Source: Rachicladosporium sp. CCFEE 5018
Lineage: Eukaryota > Ascomycota > Dothideomycetes > Cladosporiales > Cladosporiaceae
Direction of reading: 5' to 3'
DNA: 64,000 nucleotides
Assembly: GCA_002077045.2 (NCBI GenBank)
Contig: KZ111163.1
Span: 247,880-311,879, forward strand
The notes under the pieces were generated by a model. That model saw nothing but the letters and a program-made list of their open reading frames with translations, was not told the origin of the DNA and did not search any database. This document shows positions 41,501-52,919 of this stretch, piece after piece. The translations under genes were made by a program, and so were the position numbers. Positions within the stretch are counted from its first letter, which is position 1. Every line of letters begins with the position of its first letter.

Positions 41501-41696
41501 CGGAGGTAGGCAGTTTGAAGTTGAAGGAAGGAATGTAGAAGGGGAGAGGATCGCGAGGGTGGGGAGGGAGTGGGCGGGTAAGGTGCTCAGGAGGGAGGAT
41601 ATGGAGATTTATTTCTTCCGCGTGTTGTTGGAGTGGGGACGGCTGACTGATGAGGCGAGGGAAGGGATTGGATACTCGGGTGCCGACGGTTCATGA
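38558..41696 (+). CDS. GT90 (CAP10-type) membrane glycosyltransferase (copy 1)
   Basis: Family of fungal glycosyltransferases related to Cryptococcus Cap10; substrate unknown here. Four exons, 38558-38586, 38646-39405, 39462-39620 and 39672-41696, sum to 991 codons. The 29-bp first exon (MDRTKWPAL) was chosen because the main open frame otherwise starts without an ATG; it joins in frame through a GTATGT donor and both copies keep it. The N-terminal third is a chain of hydrophobic segments (SIALLLSLAAVLLVISRF, LVFLLLVAVTCARVAVL and others), probably a multi-span Golgi membrane domain. The catalytic part has LFWRGATSEGVSPGGGQWKG and KYLLDLDGAGFSGRF, typical of the family. It differs from copy 2 by a few percent. 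Confidence 0.85.
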
Positions 41697-42085
41697 ATGA
41701 GTGGGCAGCTTGGGAACAGCACCAAAGTTGGAGACGGGTTGCTTGCGAAGCGCTGCGGGTCCTGGTACCTCCGTACAGAAGAGTACGCTACTGTAGACAC
41801 TGAACATTACGGCTTGCGAGTCCACACGCCCTTTTCGAGGGTATCTCACTGCCTCCTCCTCCGCCATCGCGCAGGCAAAGATGCGAGCCACCTCTCTCTG
41901 GATTCCACGCCCGGTGACCCCAACAAGCTGCCGCAATATTTCTCGAGGACCCGATGGTCCAGACGATACGAGATCCTCCTGTTCTCCCAGATCGCGTCCC
42001 AAACTCGCCATCCTCCCAGACGTCAAAAACGCGGTCCCGCCGCATAACGTTTCATCAGATGCATATACACGCGCTACGCCTCCTG
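41697..42085. other. Intergenic between convergent genes (copy 1)
   Basis: About 390 bp between two 3' ends. Nothing recognised. Confidence 0.5.
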
Positions 42086-43474
42086 TTACGAGTCCGCAAA
42101 GTAGTACCCCGGCTTCACGCCCATGAACAATATGACTGTTGCCGCGTACGCCAGCGTCGCCAACCCAGCCACCAGCCCCGGCATTCTCGACAAGATTGCT
42201 CCTATCGCGAAAAGAGCGATACAAGCGCACGCGACCACCACCCTCGCCAACTCCCCCTTCACCAGCGTCGCGAGAAGATACGGCACCAGCAGCGCCACGA
42301 CCGCCGCTATAACGCCTAGGATCCGCCGTAGACGTCTTCGGGCTGAGGGTGTGCGTTTTAGCGTCGGCAGCCGGGGCGTGAGAAGGGGGTTGTCTAGTTC
42401 GGGGTGTGGGCGTCGGGCTACTAGCTGGCCTTCTTCTAGGAGGAGGGATTGTAAGGGGTCGGTCGTTGAGAGGAGGAAAGGGTCGGGGTTGCCGGCGGGG
42501 AGGAGGGAGGATGTGGAGAGCATGTAGTCTAGGTCGCGGGCTGTTTGGCCTGGGATCATGGAGGGTTAGCTGAGATGCAGGAAATGCGAGAAGGAAGGGC
42601 AAAGGCGAAGAGCGGGTGTCGTACAGTACTCCTTCAACGTCTCACCAACGCCTATCTCCATCCACGCCCCTCGCTCGCCTATAGCGCGGACTTGCTCCAC
42701 GATCTTCTGCTGCAGAACGTGCTGCTGCATTCGCAAGAGCGTGCTGAGATCTAGCGTTCCTTGCTTGTCGTCTTTGAACCTCCACGGCACGCGGGAAGAC
42801 TGCTTGAGATCGTAAAGTAAATCCCGCTTCCCTGCATCGAAGACTCGTTGTGCGAAGGTCGTCTGTCCATTAATGAGGTAGGTTTTCCGATTTGGAGGCC
42901 GCACGGTGGACGTGAAACTCATTCCGCCGGGGGAGTGTTCGCGTAGCCGCGAGCGGGAGGTGCGGGGCTTCTCGTTCATGACTATGCCTCGCTCGAGAGT
43001 ACCTCTAGGCGAGTTCTGAGAGAAAGACGCCCGGGTTGATATTCCTCTAGGGGTTGAGGGGCGGGAGATCGTGGCTCTGCGGGCCGCGTGCACGTCGTGG
43101 ACTTCTGTGAACGCTGGAGGGACGGGAGCGAGGTTCCCTATGGGCGAGATGGACCGCGAGGAGCTGTGCTTGGGCTCGTGGAGGCCGGTCTGGTCTGTGG
43201 GGAAGATGCTAAGGTTCGGCGTTGGGGGCTGTGAAGCTGAGCGGTACTCTACGTGTTGTCTTGGGCCGTGGTGGTTGCGTGGGCTTGCTGCGCGGATGTG
43301 TGGTTCGGGAGGTGGTGGTGGTGGTGGTGCGGCTACGGCATGGAAGTGGGAGTCTTCGGAGGGCATGTCGTTCGTCTGGCCGTATATGATGGACGGCATG
43401 GAGGCGTTACGCTGAGCATCGATGATGCTATTGCGGAAAACGAAGCCTTGCGTTGTCGGCGATTGCTGGGCCAT
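42086..43474 (-). CDS. Uncharacterised protein with C-terminal membrane spans (copy 1)
   Basis: I do not recognise a named function; the layout (disordered N-terminus, helical core, three C-terminal membrane segments) resembles fungal DUF6594-type proteins, a weak comparison. Exons 43474-42625 and 42549-42086 give 437 residues. The start at 43474 (MAQQSPTTQGF) is the first ATG. Residues 1-175 are Pro/Ser-rich with a run of seven prolines, then a folded part (FAQRVFDAGKRDLLYDLKQ, LLRMQQHVLQQKIVEQVR). The end has three hydrophobic segments (ILGVIAAVVALLVPYLLA, VVVACACIALFAIGAIL, LVAGLATLAYAATVILF). The 75-bp intron is supported because splicing joins KEYCQTARDLDYML smoothly. Copy 2 has six prolines in the run. 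Confidence 0.7.
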
Positions 43475-44602
43475 GGTGAAGTCGTCCTCAATCTCCGAGT
43501 GCACCTAGTCGGACTTGCTCGTGGTGGAGCAATGCTTCCTCGCTCGTCCCAGATTAGCAATGCCTGTCACTCTCACGCGACAGCTGTAGATCAATCGCAA
43601 CGTAGAAGTGAGATAGACGAGGAAACACGACCGTTGTTACCTCAGTCCACCCCAGAAACACCACCTCCCCTCACAACCAGCCTCGGACCCCATGTCGCCC
43701 AGAAGCTGCAGGTACACACCGGGTCAGACTTCAACGGCGCCGGCAGATCTTCGATAGGCTGATGCGCCTCTCAGCCCTCTCTCCCAAAGCAGACAGAACA
43801 TTGGGCAAGCTTCTGGCCGAGACCGTTACCCTATGCGCGTTACATGCAATTTGTGCGCGGATGTGGCTGATCTACAGCACTTCTGGGTATGCGGGACGAG
43901 GATCAGCATGCTTCGCGAAAGTCTACGCTCGGAGAATAAGTAGGGGGGACGTGCGAGGTGAGACCATCGTGGAGTCGCACGAGTGTTTGTGCGACGGAAA
44001 CACTATGGTGTTGTGGAGCATGGTGTGTCGCAAGATCCATTTCCGCGGTGCTCAGCTTCATCACAGCGACTACTGCGTTGGAGACTAGAAGATCGGCGGA
44101 GGAGCAGCAATAGCGTGAAGGATGCGAGTTGGCAATAATAAGATGAGGTGGAGTGAAATTAAAGCCCCGCCGCACCCCTGACTGAACTCCTCGCCTGCGC
44201 TGAGCTTGAAATAGCCCCATAGCGATGCTTGGCACATGAGATGCTGACTGCAGTACCAATGACGAAGAATACGGATGACTTCCTCAATGGCAACAGACGT
44301 TACGCACGCGACTACGCTGGACAACGCAGATGTTGGCCGAGTGTTCGACGCGTTCTTCTATCAACGCCCCAACTGTTCGACTCTCTCTAATCCTCCGTAA
44401 AGCTGCAATCTACGCGACTGGATCTGACGCGACTACATCGCTGCGAGGCGGACGTTTCGACGTTGTGCGTCATCGAAATGCATTTGGCGCGAGTTGTCAT
44501 CTCTGTGCGGCCGGCTGTATGCCAACTGTGCAACACCCGGGCAGCAGTACAAGAGCTGGACATGTCATGTCTTCTCTGACTGACCAGCGGCCGCAAGGAC
44601 CC
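43475..44602. other. Intergenic, 1.1 kb (copy 1)
   Basis: Diverged from 51800-52919 by substitutions and indels. The 108-codon ORF at 43762-44088 has no intact counterpart in the other copy, so it is not supported. Confidence 0.5.
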
Positions 44603-45964
44603 TCAACTCACCTCCTTCATCCTCCCACAAACACTACACGTCCACCACTTATGCTCCATGAAAGTCCCACACCTACACTTCCATCCAATTCCCTGCACCT
44701 CCCTCGCCTTCGCCGGCAAAACCGTAGCAGACATCCCATTTGCACTCCCGCCAGTGACCGTAGTCTTCCGCTTCAGCTTGGGAGGTGCACTACTCCGCTC
44801 TACACCACAGGCATCACAGGCCAGGAATTGCACGGGATTGATGCAAGTACAGATCTCACATGTCCATTGGTCGGGGTTGAAGGGCTCGGAGATGTCGAGG
44901 CCTGTGATACTAGAGTTACGATGGGATTCGGGTGGTTGAGTAGGCGGTGGTAAAGAGGCCGGAGGGCCAGCATGAGGTGCTGGAGGGGTTTGTGTGAGGG
45001 GTGAGACTGGACTGAAGAGGGATATGGGTGGTTCGTCGTTGGGATCGAGAGGTTGCGGATCGATGCGGCGGGAGGAGCGGGGGCTGATGGGCGAGATGAG
45101 GCATTCTGGCGGCAGACCTTCAGGATCGCTGTTCGGCGTGTCTCTGCTGGCACGCATGCTCTCCTCCATCGCCCACTTCAGTTGCTCGTCTTCGGTCGGC
45201 ATGCTTGGTCGCGAGACGCTGCCCACTGAAGGCTGTGGCTTGACAGGCTCATACAGACCTCGATCTTCGCTCCACGCCAGCCCATCGTTAGTAGGCGCAG
45301 AATTGAACGTGCCCTTCAATTTGCCCTCTTCTTCCTCCTCCATCAAGTCATAGATTGCCTGAGCGATAGCCCTATCATTTGCATCGTCCTCCTCAGCCTT
45401 CGTCTTGAAGCTCCCCTTCTCGCTCTGCAACGAAAGCTGCCCTGCATCCTTCCTCCCCGAAGCACAGCCCCGATTGATCGTACTCCGCATCAACGTCTGC
45501 CCAGCAATGACCTCTCGTGCATCCACGCCCTGAGTGAGCGGCGCACCTCCCAGTCGTCTCCCAGAGCCTGCGCTAAGTGAACTTTGCTTCTTCCGCTTTT
45601 CAGCACTGACTTGCGCAAGCCGTCGCATCTCATGCAGCGGTGGCGCGCGATAGCCTGTGCCTCCGACCTTCCGGCCAGCACCGAGGAAGCCTTCGCCAGT
45701 GTAGCCTTTGCGGACGAGCGTCTCATGCTCGTCTCGTAGCTCGTCCCACAGTCGGTGGAAATTGCTATCGTGTTCACCCCAGATGATATGCGAAAGTTCA
45801 TGCAACATTGTGTCGACAACCTGCTCGAGCGGCAGGAACAGGTCCGGGTTGTTGTGATAACGCAGTCGGATGCAGATCTTATAGCCCTTGTTCACGTTCA
45901 GCCCGAGCAAATTCTGCTCGGCGGGCAAGAATTCAGCGAGAATCTGTACGCGCCAGCCGCGCTT
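44603..45964 (-). CDS. WSS1: Wss1-type WLM metalloprotease, C-terminal part (copy 1, cut by the gap)
   Basis: Starts at the gap with KRGWRVQILAEF and continues through the catalytic HELSHIIWGEH, the SHP-like GSGRRLGG, and two zinc-finger segments (WTCEICTCINPVQFLACDAC and KCRCGTF...WTCSVC) to the stop. The first ~74 residues are missing. The catalytic half is nearly identical to copy 2, but the linker before the zinc finger differs at many residues and in length. An apparent longer reading frame to 46384 joins this to the NAT10 start through the Ns and is an artefact. Confidence 0.85.
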   Translation of the reverse strand, partial: KRGWRVQILAEFLPAEQNLLGLNVNKGYKICIRLRYHNNPDLFLPLEQVVDTMLHELSHIIWGEHDSNFHRLWDELRDEHETLVRKGYTGEGFLGAGRKVGGTGYRAPPLHEMRRLAQVSAEKRKKQSSLSAGSGRRLGGAPLTQGVDAREVIAGQTLMRSTINRGCASGRKDAGQLSLQSEKGSFKTKAEEDDANDRAIAQAIYDLMEEEEEGKLKGTFNSAPTNDGLAWSEDRGLYEPVKPQPSVGSVSRPSMPTEDEQLKWAMEESMRASRDTPNSDPEGLPPECLISPISPRSSRRIDPQPLDPNDEPPISLFSPVSPLTQTPPAPHAGPPASLPPPTQPPESHRNSSITGLDISEPFNPDQWTCEICTCINPVQFLACDACGVERSSAPPKLKRKTTVTGGSANGMSATVLPAKAREVQGIGWKCRCGTFMEHKWWTCSVCGRMKEVS

Positions 45965-46064
45965 NNNNNNNNNNNNNNNNNNNNNNNNNNNNNNNNNNNN
46001 NNNNNNNNNNNNNNNNNNNNNNNNNNNNNNNNNNNNNNNNNNNNNNNNNNNNNNNNNNNNNNNN
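45965..46064. other. Assembly gap, 100 N
   Basis: Left flank ends inside WSS1; right flank begins inside NAT10. Flanks are copies of a block at both sides (see findings). Confidence 0.99.
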
Positions 46065-46384
46065 TACACATATCGAATGTTCTGCGTGCTGACGAACAGC
46101 TCGAATGGATCCTCATTGTCGACCTCCCGTATTCCTCGCTTGATCTCCTTCTTGATCTTCTTCTCTCGCTTTTGCCGATGTGACGAGAAGCCCAGTAGCT
46201 TATTCTTGTACGCCCATAGTACGGATTTGTTAAGCTTGATGTCGAGATTGAGTAGGATGTGATACAAGTTGACTATGACATCTTTCTGTCGATCACCGAC
46301 AACAACGAAGAAACTGCGCTTCTTCTCTTGCATGCCATTGCGGATAAGCGCTGGTATGCGGGCGTCGATCGCTTTCTTCACCAT
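46065..46384 (-). CDS. KRE33: NAT10/Kre33, first ~106 codons (copy 2, cut by the gap)
   Basis: Identical in protein to the N-terminus of the complete gene at 38055 down to QNIRYVY, where the gap begins. Corresponds to 37736-38055. Contig-edge fragment, not evidence for a second gene. Confidence 0.9.
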
Positions 46385-46886
46385 GATGGCGTCTGCTCAA
46401 CTTCCGCCTCTCTCCGTACACCACCACGAGCACCTCGTCGCTGCACGATGAGCTCTATATCATATGACAATGATCGAGGGCTGACATAAGTAATTGGATG
46501 TCTGCAGCAGAGGCCGGATCGCTTTTCGAGCAGTGCGCCAGCTACGATGCGATAGAGTTCGTGTCGAGTCGAACTTCAAGACTCTCGGATGTGATTGGAC
46601 CGATCACGAAGGCCAGTCGTAAAATTGTAAAGAAGATATGGTGCTTGCGATAGACTTCCGATCCCTCTCGATAGCACAATTATTTCTTGAGCTTCCCCAG
46701 ATCTACTTGCCCGGGACGATCCGCGACAGGGTCTCCACGTGGGCGGAAGCTTGCGCCCGCGGCAGGAACCATGTCACTGGCTTCATTTCCGTCTCGTCTA
46801 CTCACAGTGCATATCAAGTCGCATGGCATAGAGGCAGCATGTCATCTACTGAGCCACACCGCGCCCGATAGCAATGCGCCTTAGGC
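46385..46886. other. Divergent promoter, NAT10 / GT90 (copy 2)
   Basis: Counterpart of 38056-38557 with scattered substitutions. No gene recognised. Confidence 0.5.
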
Positions 46887-49800
46887 ATGGACCGGACGAA
46901 ATGGCCTGCCCTGATGTATGTGTTACTCAAGCATCAAGCACGAGGCTTGAATACATGTACTGACTGCCGGGCAGAGGACTTGTCGCCGGTACCTACCAAT
47001 TGACATCGACGGTCGGTAACACATTTGCCTCGGAGAAGCCTGTACATAGCAGCATCGCGCTTCTTCTCAGCTTGGCTGCTGTCCTTCTGGTTATTAGCCG
47101 ATTCCTACCACGAGCGGAGCAGTACAAGCGTAACGCCCGGGGCTACGACGCTGTACCATTGGAGGACGTCCACGCCGATCAGACGCCACGGAGGCGCTCT
47201 TCGACACCAGGCTTCCAGGATGTGACATACCCGTCGAGCCTGCGGAAGCTGGGGCTGGTGTTCCTTCTTCTTGTTGCTGTGACATGCGCGAGAGTGGCCG
47301 TGCTGCAGCATGTGCTTGCGAACGTACAATGCGCGCGAAGTACTTGGGAGTCTTCGGTACCTCTGATGTTCGCGGTCCTTGACTATATTGGATTGAGAAG
47401 AGGAGCATCGTCGGACACGAGTCACGAGCACGACTTGACACTTTATGGAATTTGGGCAAGACGAGTACTGCAGGCTCCCTACCGATATATGATAATCGTC
47501 GGCGCGATATGTCTTGCGTGCGTGACTGCAACTACGACGACTAGCAGCCCTACCACTTCATATATCTGCGCGACGACCCTTCCGTACACATGGTCTGTTC
47601 CTCTGCTTCAGCATGTTGGCACGGCTCTCGATGTCTTGATCCTGGCATGTCTGACTATTCTGATCCGACAAGACGAAGCAAAGAGCGAGCGAAGCGCGGC
47701 ACTGCGGTTCTCGACCGTGGGCTGGGCTTTGATGGTGAGACGATTCCAAGTCAGAGTTCTTTGCCCAAGACCGTACTGACACATGCCTAGATATCAGCGA
47801 TCATGCTCAGCATATCTGGTGGCGCATACTACTACGTTTCCGATCCAGACATCAGGCGTACGATCATTATAATTCCCCGCGCTTTCTTCTGGAGCACTGT
47901 CAGGCTCGACTTGCTTTTCTGCTTCACTGCTACCTGTACCTTGTTTTGTGTGAGCCGTCTGCATACGAATCAACTTTGCTTGTATGCTGACAGTCACAGA
48001 TCTATCACATAGGCACGACGACTACGACTCTTCTGTTGTTGTTCACCGCGACAGTGACATCTACGACGGCATTCGCATGGGCTCACCCACATCCTTTCCC
48101 AATTCGAAGCGCCGGCTATGGCTTCGCTGCGGCATCTTTGGCGATGCTCGCTCTTATTGTCTACTTCAACGTCGAGGCTATGTCCAATGCTTCGGACCGA
48201 AGCTCGTCGAACGCTACATTCACAAGAGTCCCGACTCTGGTCTACCTTGTAATCCTGCTACTGTTCGGCCTGTGCTCCGCTTTATGGGTGCAGCATGACT
48301 CGCTTGTCACATACCACCCGATCGACCTACTTATCTGGGAAGCTAAGCAGCAGCACGATGCTTACATTAACCAGAGTACAATAAGCACGTCTCTCGGCGA
48401 GGCCGTACACAACTATCGCACGCGCTACAACAGGCAGCCGCCTCCCAACTTTGATAAGTGGTATGAGTATGCTACAGAACGGACTTCCATCATCATCGAC
48501 GATTTCGACAGCATAGAGCGAGATCTTCTGCCATTTTACGCGCTATCGCCCGAGGAGATCCGAGAGCGGACGTGGGAGTTGATCTCGAATCCATGGAACG
48601 ATGCTGCTGGCCTCAGTATCCGCGATGGCAAGGTCGAGATCAGTCCACACGTCGTGCCGACACATCGCTGGATGCTCGATGGACTCGTGGAGATGATCGG
48701 ATTCTTCGCTGAGTGGCTTCCAGATATGGACCTTGCATTCAACCTCAATGACGAGTGCCGCGTGGCAGTACAGTACGAAGTCGTCGAGCCCATGCGTGCG
48801 CAAGGTCGCGCCTTCGGTGATCCCACAGCATCCGTCCGCAACGCCTTCAGCCCCGACCGCGCCGCCCAGTGGACTCCCATCCCTAAAGAACCCATAGACA
48901 CCACGCCCCTGACAGAACTCAGCTTCAAACGTACCTTCCAACCCTTCGGCAGCGTCGGCTGCCCTCCTTCATCTCCAGCCCGCTCACAGAATCGTTGGTC
49001 CCTCGCCTCCCTCTGCACGACCTGCACAGCCCCTCACTCCCACGGCGTAGCCCTCTCAAACTGGACTCTCGCAGGCAACATCTGCCATCAACCCGACGTC
49101 GCAAATCTACATGGCCTCTACCTGTCCCCCGCAGCGTTCAAAGGCTCGCATACCCTGCTGCCGATATTCTCCCAGAGCAAAGCTCACGGCTTCAACGATA
49201 TCCTCTACCCTTCCGCATGGAACTACATGGACAAAGCCGTCTACCGCCCCTCGGAAGAGTACCCAGACCCAGACTGGAAGGCCAAGAACTCCACGCTCTT
49301 CTGGCGCGGCGCGACGTCCGAAGGTGTCTCCCCCGGAAGCGGGCAATGGAAAGGCATGACGCGTCAACGTTTCGTGCACCTCGCCTCCCCGAACACCACC
49401 TTCCCCTCCCAAGTCATCCTCCTACCCACCTCGAGATCGACGAACACCGCCCCGAGGCTGCAGTATACGTCCCTCTCGCCCTCTGTAGTGCGCTCCCTCC
49501 TGCCAGTAGATCTGCAATTCGTCTCTTCCATCCTCCGCTGCGGCGGCCGCGACTGCGACGAGCAAGCCGCCGAATTCGCGCCCTTGGCCGAGCCATCAGA
49601 GTTCCAGGGACATTGGGGCTATAAGTATTTGCTCGATCTCGACGGCGCAGGCTTCTCTGGCCGCTTTCTGCCCTTTCTACACTCTAATTCCCTTCCCTTC
49701 AAAGCCGCGCTGTTTCGGGAGTGGTGGGACGATCGGCTTACGGCTTGGGTGCACTTCGTGCCGTTGGACTTGAGGGGGCAGGGGATGTGGGCTACGCTTG

Positions 49801-50024
49801 CTTATTTCGCTGGGGTTAACGGGACTATCGGAGGTAAGCAGTTTGAAGTCGAAGGACGGGGCGTGGAGGGTGAGAGGATTGCGAGGGTGGGAAGGGAGTG
49901 GGCGGGTAAGGTGCTGAGGAGGGAGGATATGGAGATCTATTTCTTCCGCGTGTTGTTGGAGTGGGGACGGCTGACTGATGAGGCGAGGGAAGGGATTGGA
50001 TACTCGGGTGCTGACGGTTCATGA
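46887..50024 (+). CDS. GT90 (CAP10-type) membrane glycosyltransferase (copy 2)
   Basis: Exons 46887-46915, 46975-47734, 47791-47949 and 48000-50024 again give 990 residues. The third intron is one base shorter than in copy 1, while every exon keeps its length, which supports the gene model. The catalytic motif reads LFWRGATSEGVSPGSGQWKG. Amino-acid changes are spread thinly through the membrane domain and linkers (for example ATERTSIIID versus ASGRSSLVID near residue 460). Both copies look functional. Confidence 0.84.
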
Positions 50025-50413
50025 ATGTGTGGACAGCTTGGGAACAGCACCAAAGTTGGAGACGGGTTGCTTGCGAAGCGCTGCGGGCCTGGTACCTCCG
50101 TACAGAAGAGTACGCTACTCTAGACACTGAACATTGCGGCTTGCGAGTCCACACGCCCTTTTCGAGGGCATCTCACTTCCTCCTCCTCCGCCATCGCGCA
50201 GGCAAAGATGCGAACCGCGTCTCTTTGGATTGCACGCCCGGTGACCCCGACAAGCTGCCGCAATATTTCCCGAGGACCCGATCGTCCAGACAATACGAGA
50301 TCCTCCTGTTCTCCCAAATCGCGTCCCAAAAGTCGCCATGCTCCCAAACGTCAAAAACGCGGTCCCGCCGCATAACGCCTCATCAAATGTATATACCCGC
50401 GCTACGCCTCCTG
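50025..50413. other. Intergenic between convergent genes (copy 2)
   Basis: Counterpart of 41697-42085; nothing recognised. Confidence 0.5.
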
Positions 50414-51799
50414 TTACGAGTCCGCAAAGTAGTACCCCGGCTTCACGCCCATGAACAATATGACTGTTGCCGCGTACGCCAGCGTCGCCAACCCAGCCAC
50501 CAGCCCCGGCATTCTCGACAAGATTGCCCCTATCGCGAAAAGCGCGATACACGCGCACGCAACCACCACCCGCGCCAACTCCCCTTTGACCAAAGTCGCG
50601 AGGAGATACGGTACCAGCAGCGCCACGACCGCCGCTATAACGCCTAGGATCCGCCGTAGACGTCTTCGGGCTGAGGGTGTGCGTTTTAGCGTCGGCAGCC
50701 GGGGCGTGAGAAGGGGGTTGTCTAGTTCGGGGTGTGGGCGTCGGGCTACTAGCTGGCCTTCTTCTAGAAGGAGGGATTGCAGGGGGTCGGAGGTGGAGAG
50801 GAGGAAAGGGTCGGGGTTGCCGGCGGGGAGGAGGGAGGATGTGGAGAGCATGTAGTCTAGGTCGCGGGCTGTTTGGCCTGGGATCATGGAGGGTTAGCTG
50901 GGACGCAGGAATTGGAAGAAGGAAGGGCAAAGGCGAAGAGTGGGTGGCGTACAGTACTCCTTCAACGTCTCACCAACCCCTATCTCCATCCACGCCCCTC
51001 GCTCGCCTATAGCGCGGACTTGCTCCACGATCTTCTGCTGCAGAACGTGCTGCTGCATTCGCAAGAGCGTGCTGAGATCTAGCGTTCCTTGCTTGTCGTC
51101 TTTGAACCTCCACGGCACGCGGGAGGACTGCTTGAGATCGTAAAGTAAATCCCGCTTCCCTGCATCGAAGACTCGTTGTGCGAAGGTCGTCTGTCCATTA
51201 ATGAGGTAGGTTTTCCGATTTGGAGGCCGCACGGTAGACGTGAAACTCATTCCGCCGGGGGAGTGTTCGCGTAGCCGCGAGCGGGAGGTGCGGGGCTTCT
51301 CGTTCATGACTATGCCTCGCTCGAGAGTACCTCTAGGCGAGTTCTGGGAGAAAGACGCCCGGGTTGATATTCCTCTAGGGGTTGAGGGGCGGGAGATCGT
51401 GGCTCTGCGGGCCGCGTGCACGTCGTGGACTTCTGTGAACGCTGGAGGGACGGGAGCGAGGTTCCCTATGGGCGAGATGGACCGCGAGGAGCTGTGCTTG
51501 GGCTCGTGGAGGCCGGTCTGGTCTGTGGGAAAGATGCTAAGATTCGGCGTTGGGGGTTGTGAAGCTGAGCGATACTCGACGTGTTGTCTTGGGCCGTGAT
51601 GGTTGCGGGGGCTTGCTGCGCGGATGTGTGGTTCGGGAGGTGGTGGTGGAGGTGCGGCTACGGCATGGAAGTGGGAGTCTTCGGGGGGCATGTCGTTCGT
51701 CTGGCCGTATATGATGGACGGCATGGAGGCGTTACGCTGAGCATCGATGATGCTGTTGCGGAAAACGAAGCCTTGTGCTGTCGGCGATTGCTGGGCCAT
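50414..51799 (-). CDS. Uncharacterised protein with C-terminal membrane spans (copy 2)
   Basis: Exons 51799-50953 and 50877-50414 give 436 residues, one proline fewer than copy 1. Very few other residues differ, and all three C-terminal hydrophobic segments are kept. The read-through of the intron differs between copies in sequence, as expected if it is spliced out. Confidence 0.7.
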
Positions 51800-52919
51800 G
51801 GTAAAGTCGTCCCCAATCTCCGAGTGCACCTAGTCGGACTTGCTCGTGGTGGAGCAGAAGTTCCTCGCTCGTCCCTAGACTAGCAATGCCTGTCAATCTC
51901 ACGCGACAGCTGTAGATCAATCGCAACATGGAAGTGAGATAAACGAAAGAACCACAAACACTCATACCGCAACCCAGCCCCAGAAACACCTACCTCCCTC
52001 ACAACCAGCCTCGGACCCCATGTCGCCCAGAAGCTGCAGGTACACACCGGGTGAGACTTCAACGGCGCCGGCAGATCTTCGATAGCTCAGCCCTCTCTCC
52101 CAAAGCAGACAGAATGCAGTGCAAGCTTCTGGCCGAGACCGTTACCCCACGCGCATGACATACAATTTGTGCGCGGATGTGGCTGATCTACAGCAGTTCT
52201 GGGTATGCGGGACGAGGATCAGCGTGCTTCGCGAAAGTCTACGCTCGGAGAATAAGTAGGGGGAACGTGCGAGGCGAAACCATCGTGGAGTCACATGAGT
52301 GTTTGTGCGACGGAAACACCGTTGTGTTGTGAAGCGTGCGTGTGCCGCGAGGTCCGTCTTCACGGTTCTCAGCTTCGTCACGTTCTGCGCTGAGTTTCAC
52401 TCCAATGGGTAATGGAAGATCGGCGGAGGAGTAGCAATAGCGCGAAGGACGCGATTTGGAAATAAGATGAGGTCGAGTGAAATTAAAGCCAAACCCGCCG
52501 CACCCCTGGAAGTGTACCTTGCGCTAAAAGCTGGGAGCTGGAAATAGCTAAGACGATGCCAAGCATATGAGGTGCTGACCGCAGACATCTCATCAGACGT
52601 GAACGCACCGTTGACACGGCCGTGCAGACGTTGACGGTCGACCGAGTGTTCGATACGTTCTTCGATCAAACGCCCCGACTGTTCGGCTCTCTCGAATCTT
52701 CCATAAAGCGCCATCAATGGGATGCCCGCTGACCACTGTCGAGACTACACCGCTGTAAGGTACGAGGGCCGACATTGAGCAATACTATACTGAATTGCGT
52801 TCGTGGCGAATCGCTATCTTGATGCGAGACATTGTGTCGGCTGTGGGGTCGCCAGGCCATCGACGCGTGAGCAGGGTGATCTATACCTAGTTTCGCAAGG
52901 CCAAAAGTTGCAAGCTCCC
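51800..52919. other. Intergenic, 1.1 kb (copy 2)
   Basis: Counterpart of 43475-44602, with many differences. No ORF is shared between the two versions. Confidence 0.5.

Noticed and set aside
43762..44088. 108-codon ORF in the WSS1 upstream region
   Set aside because: No intact counterpart in 51800-52919; composition and codon use resemble intergenic DNA.
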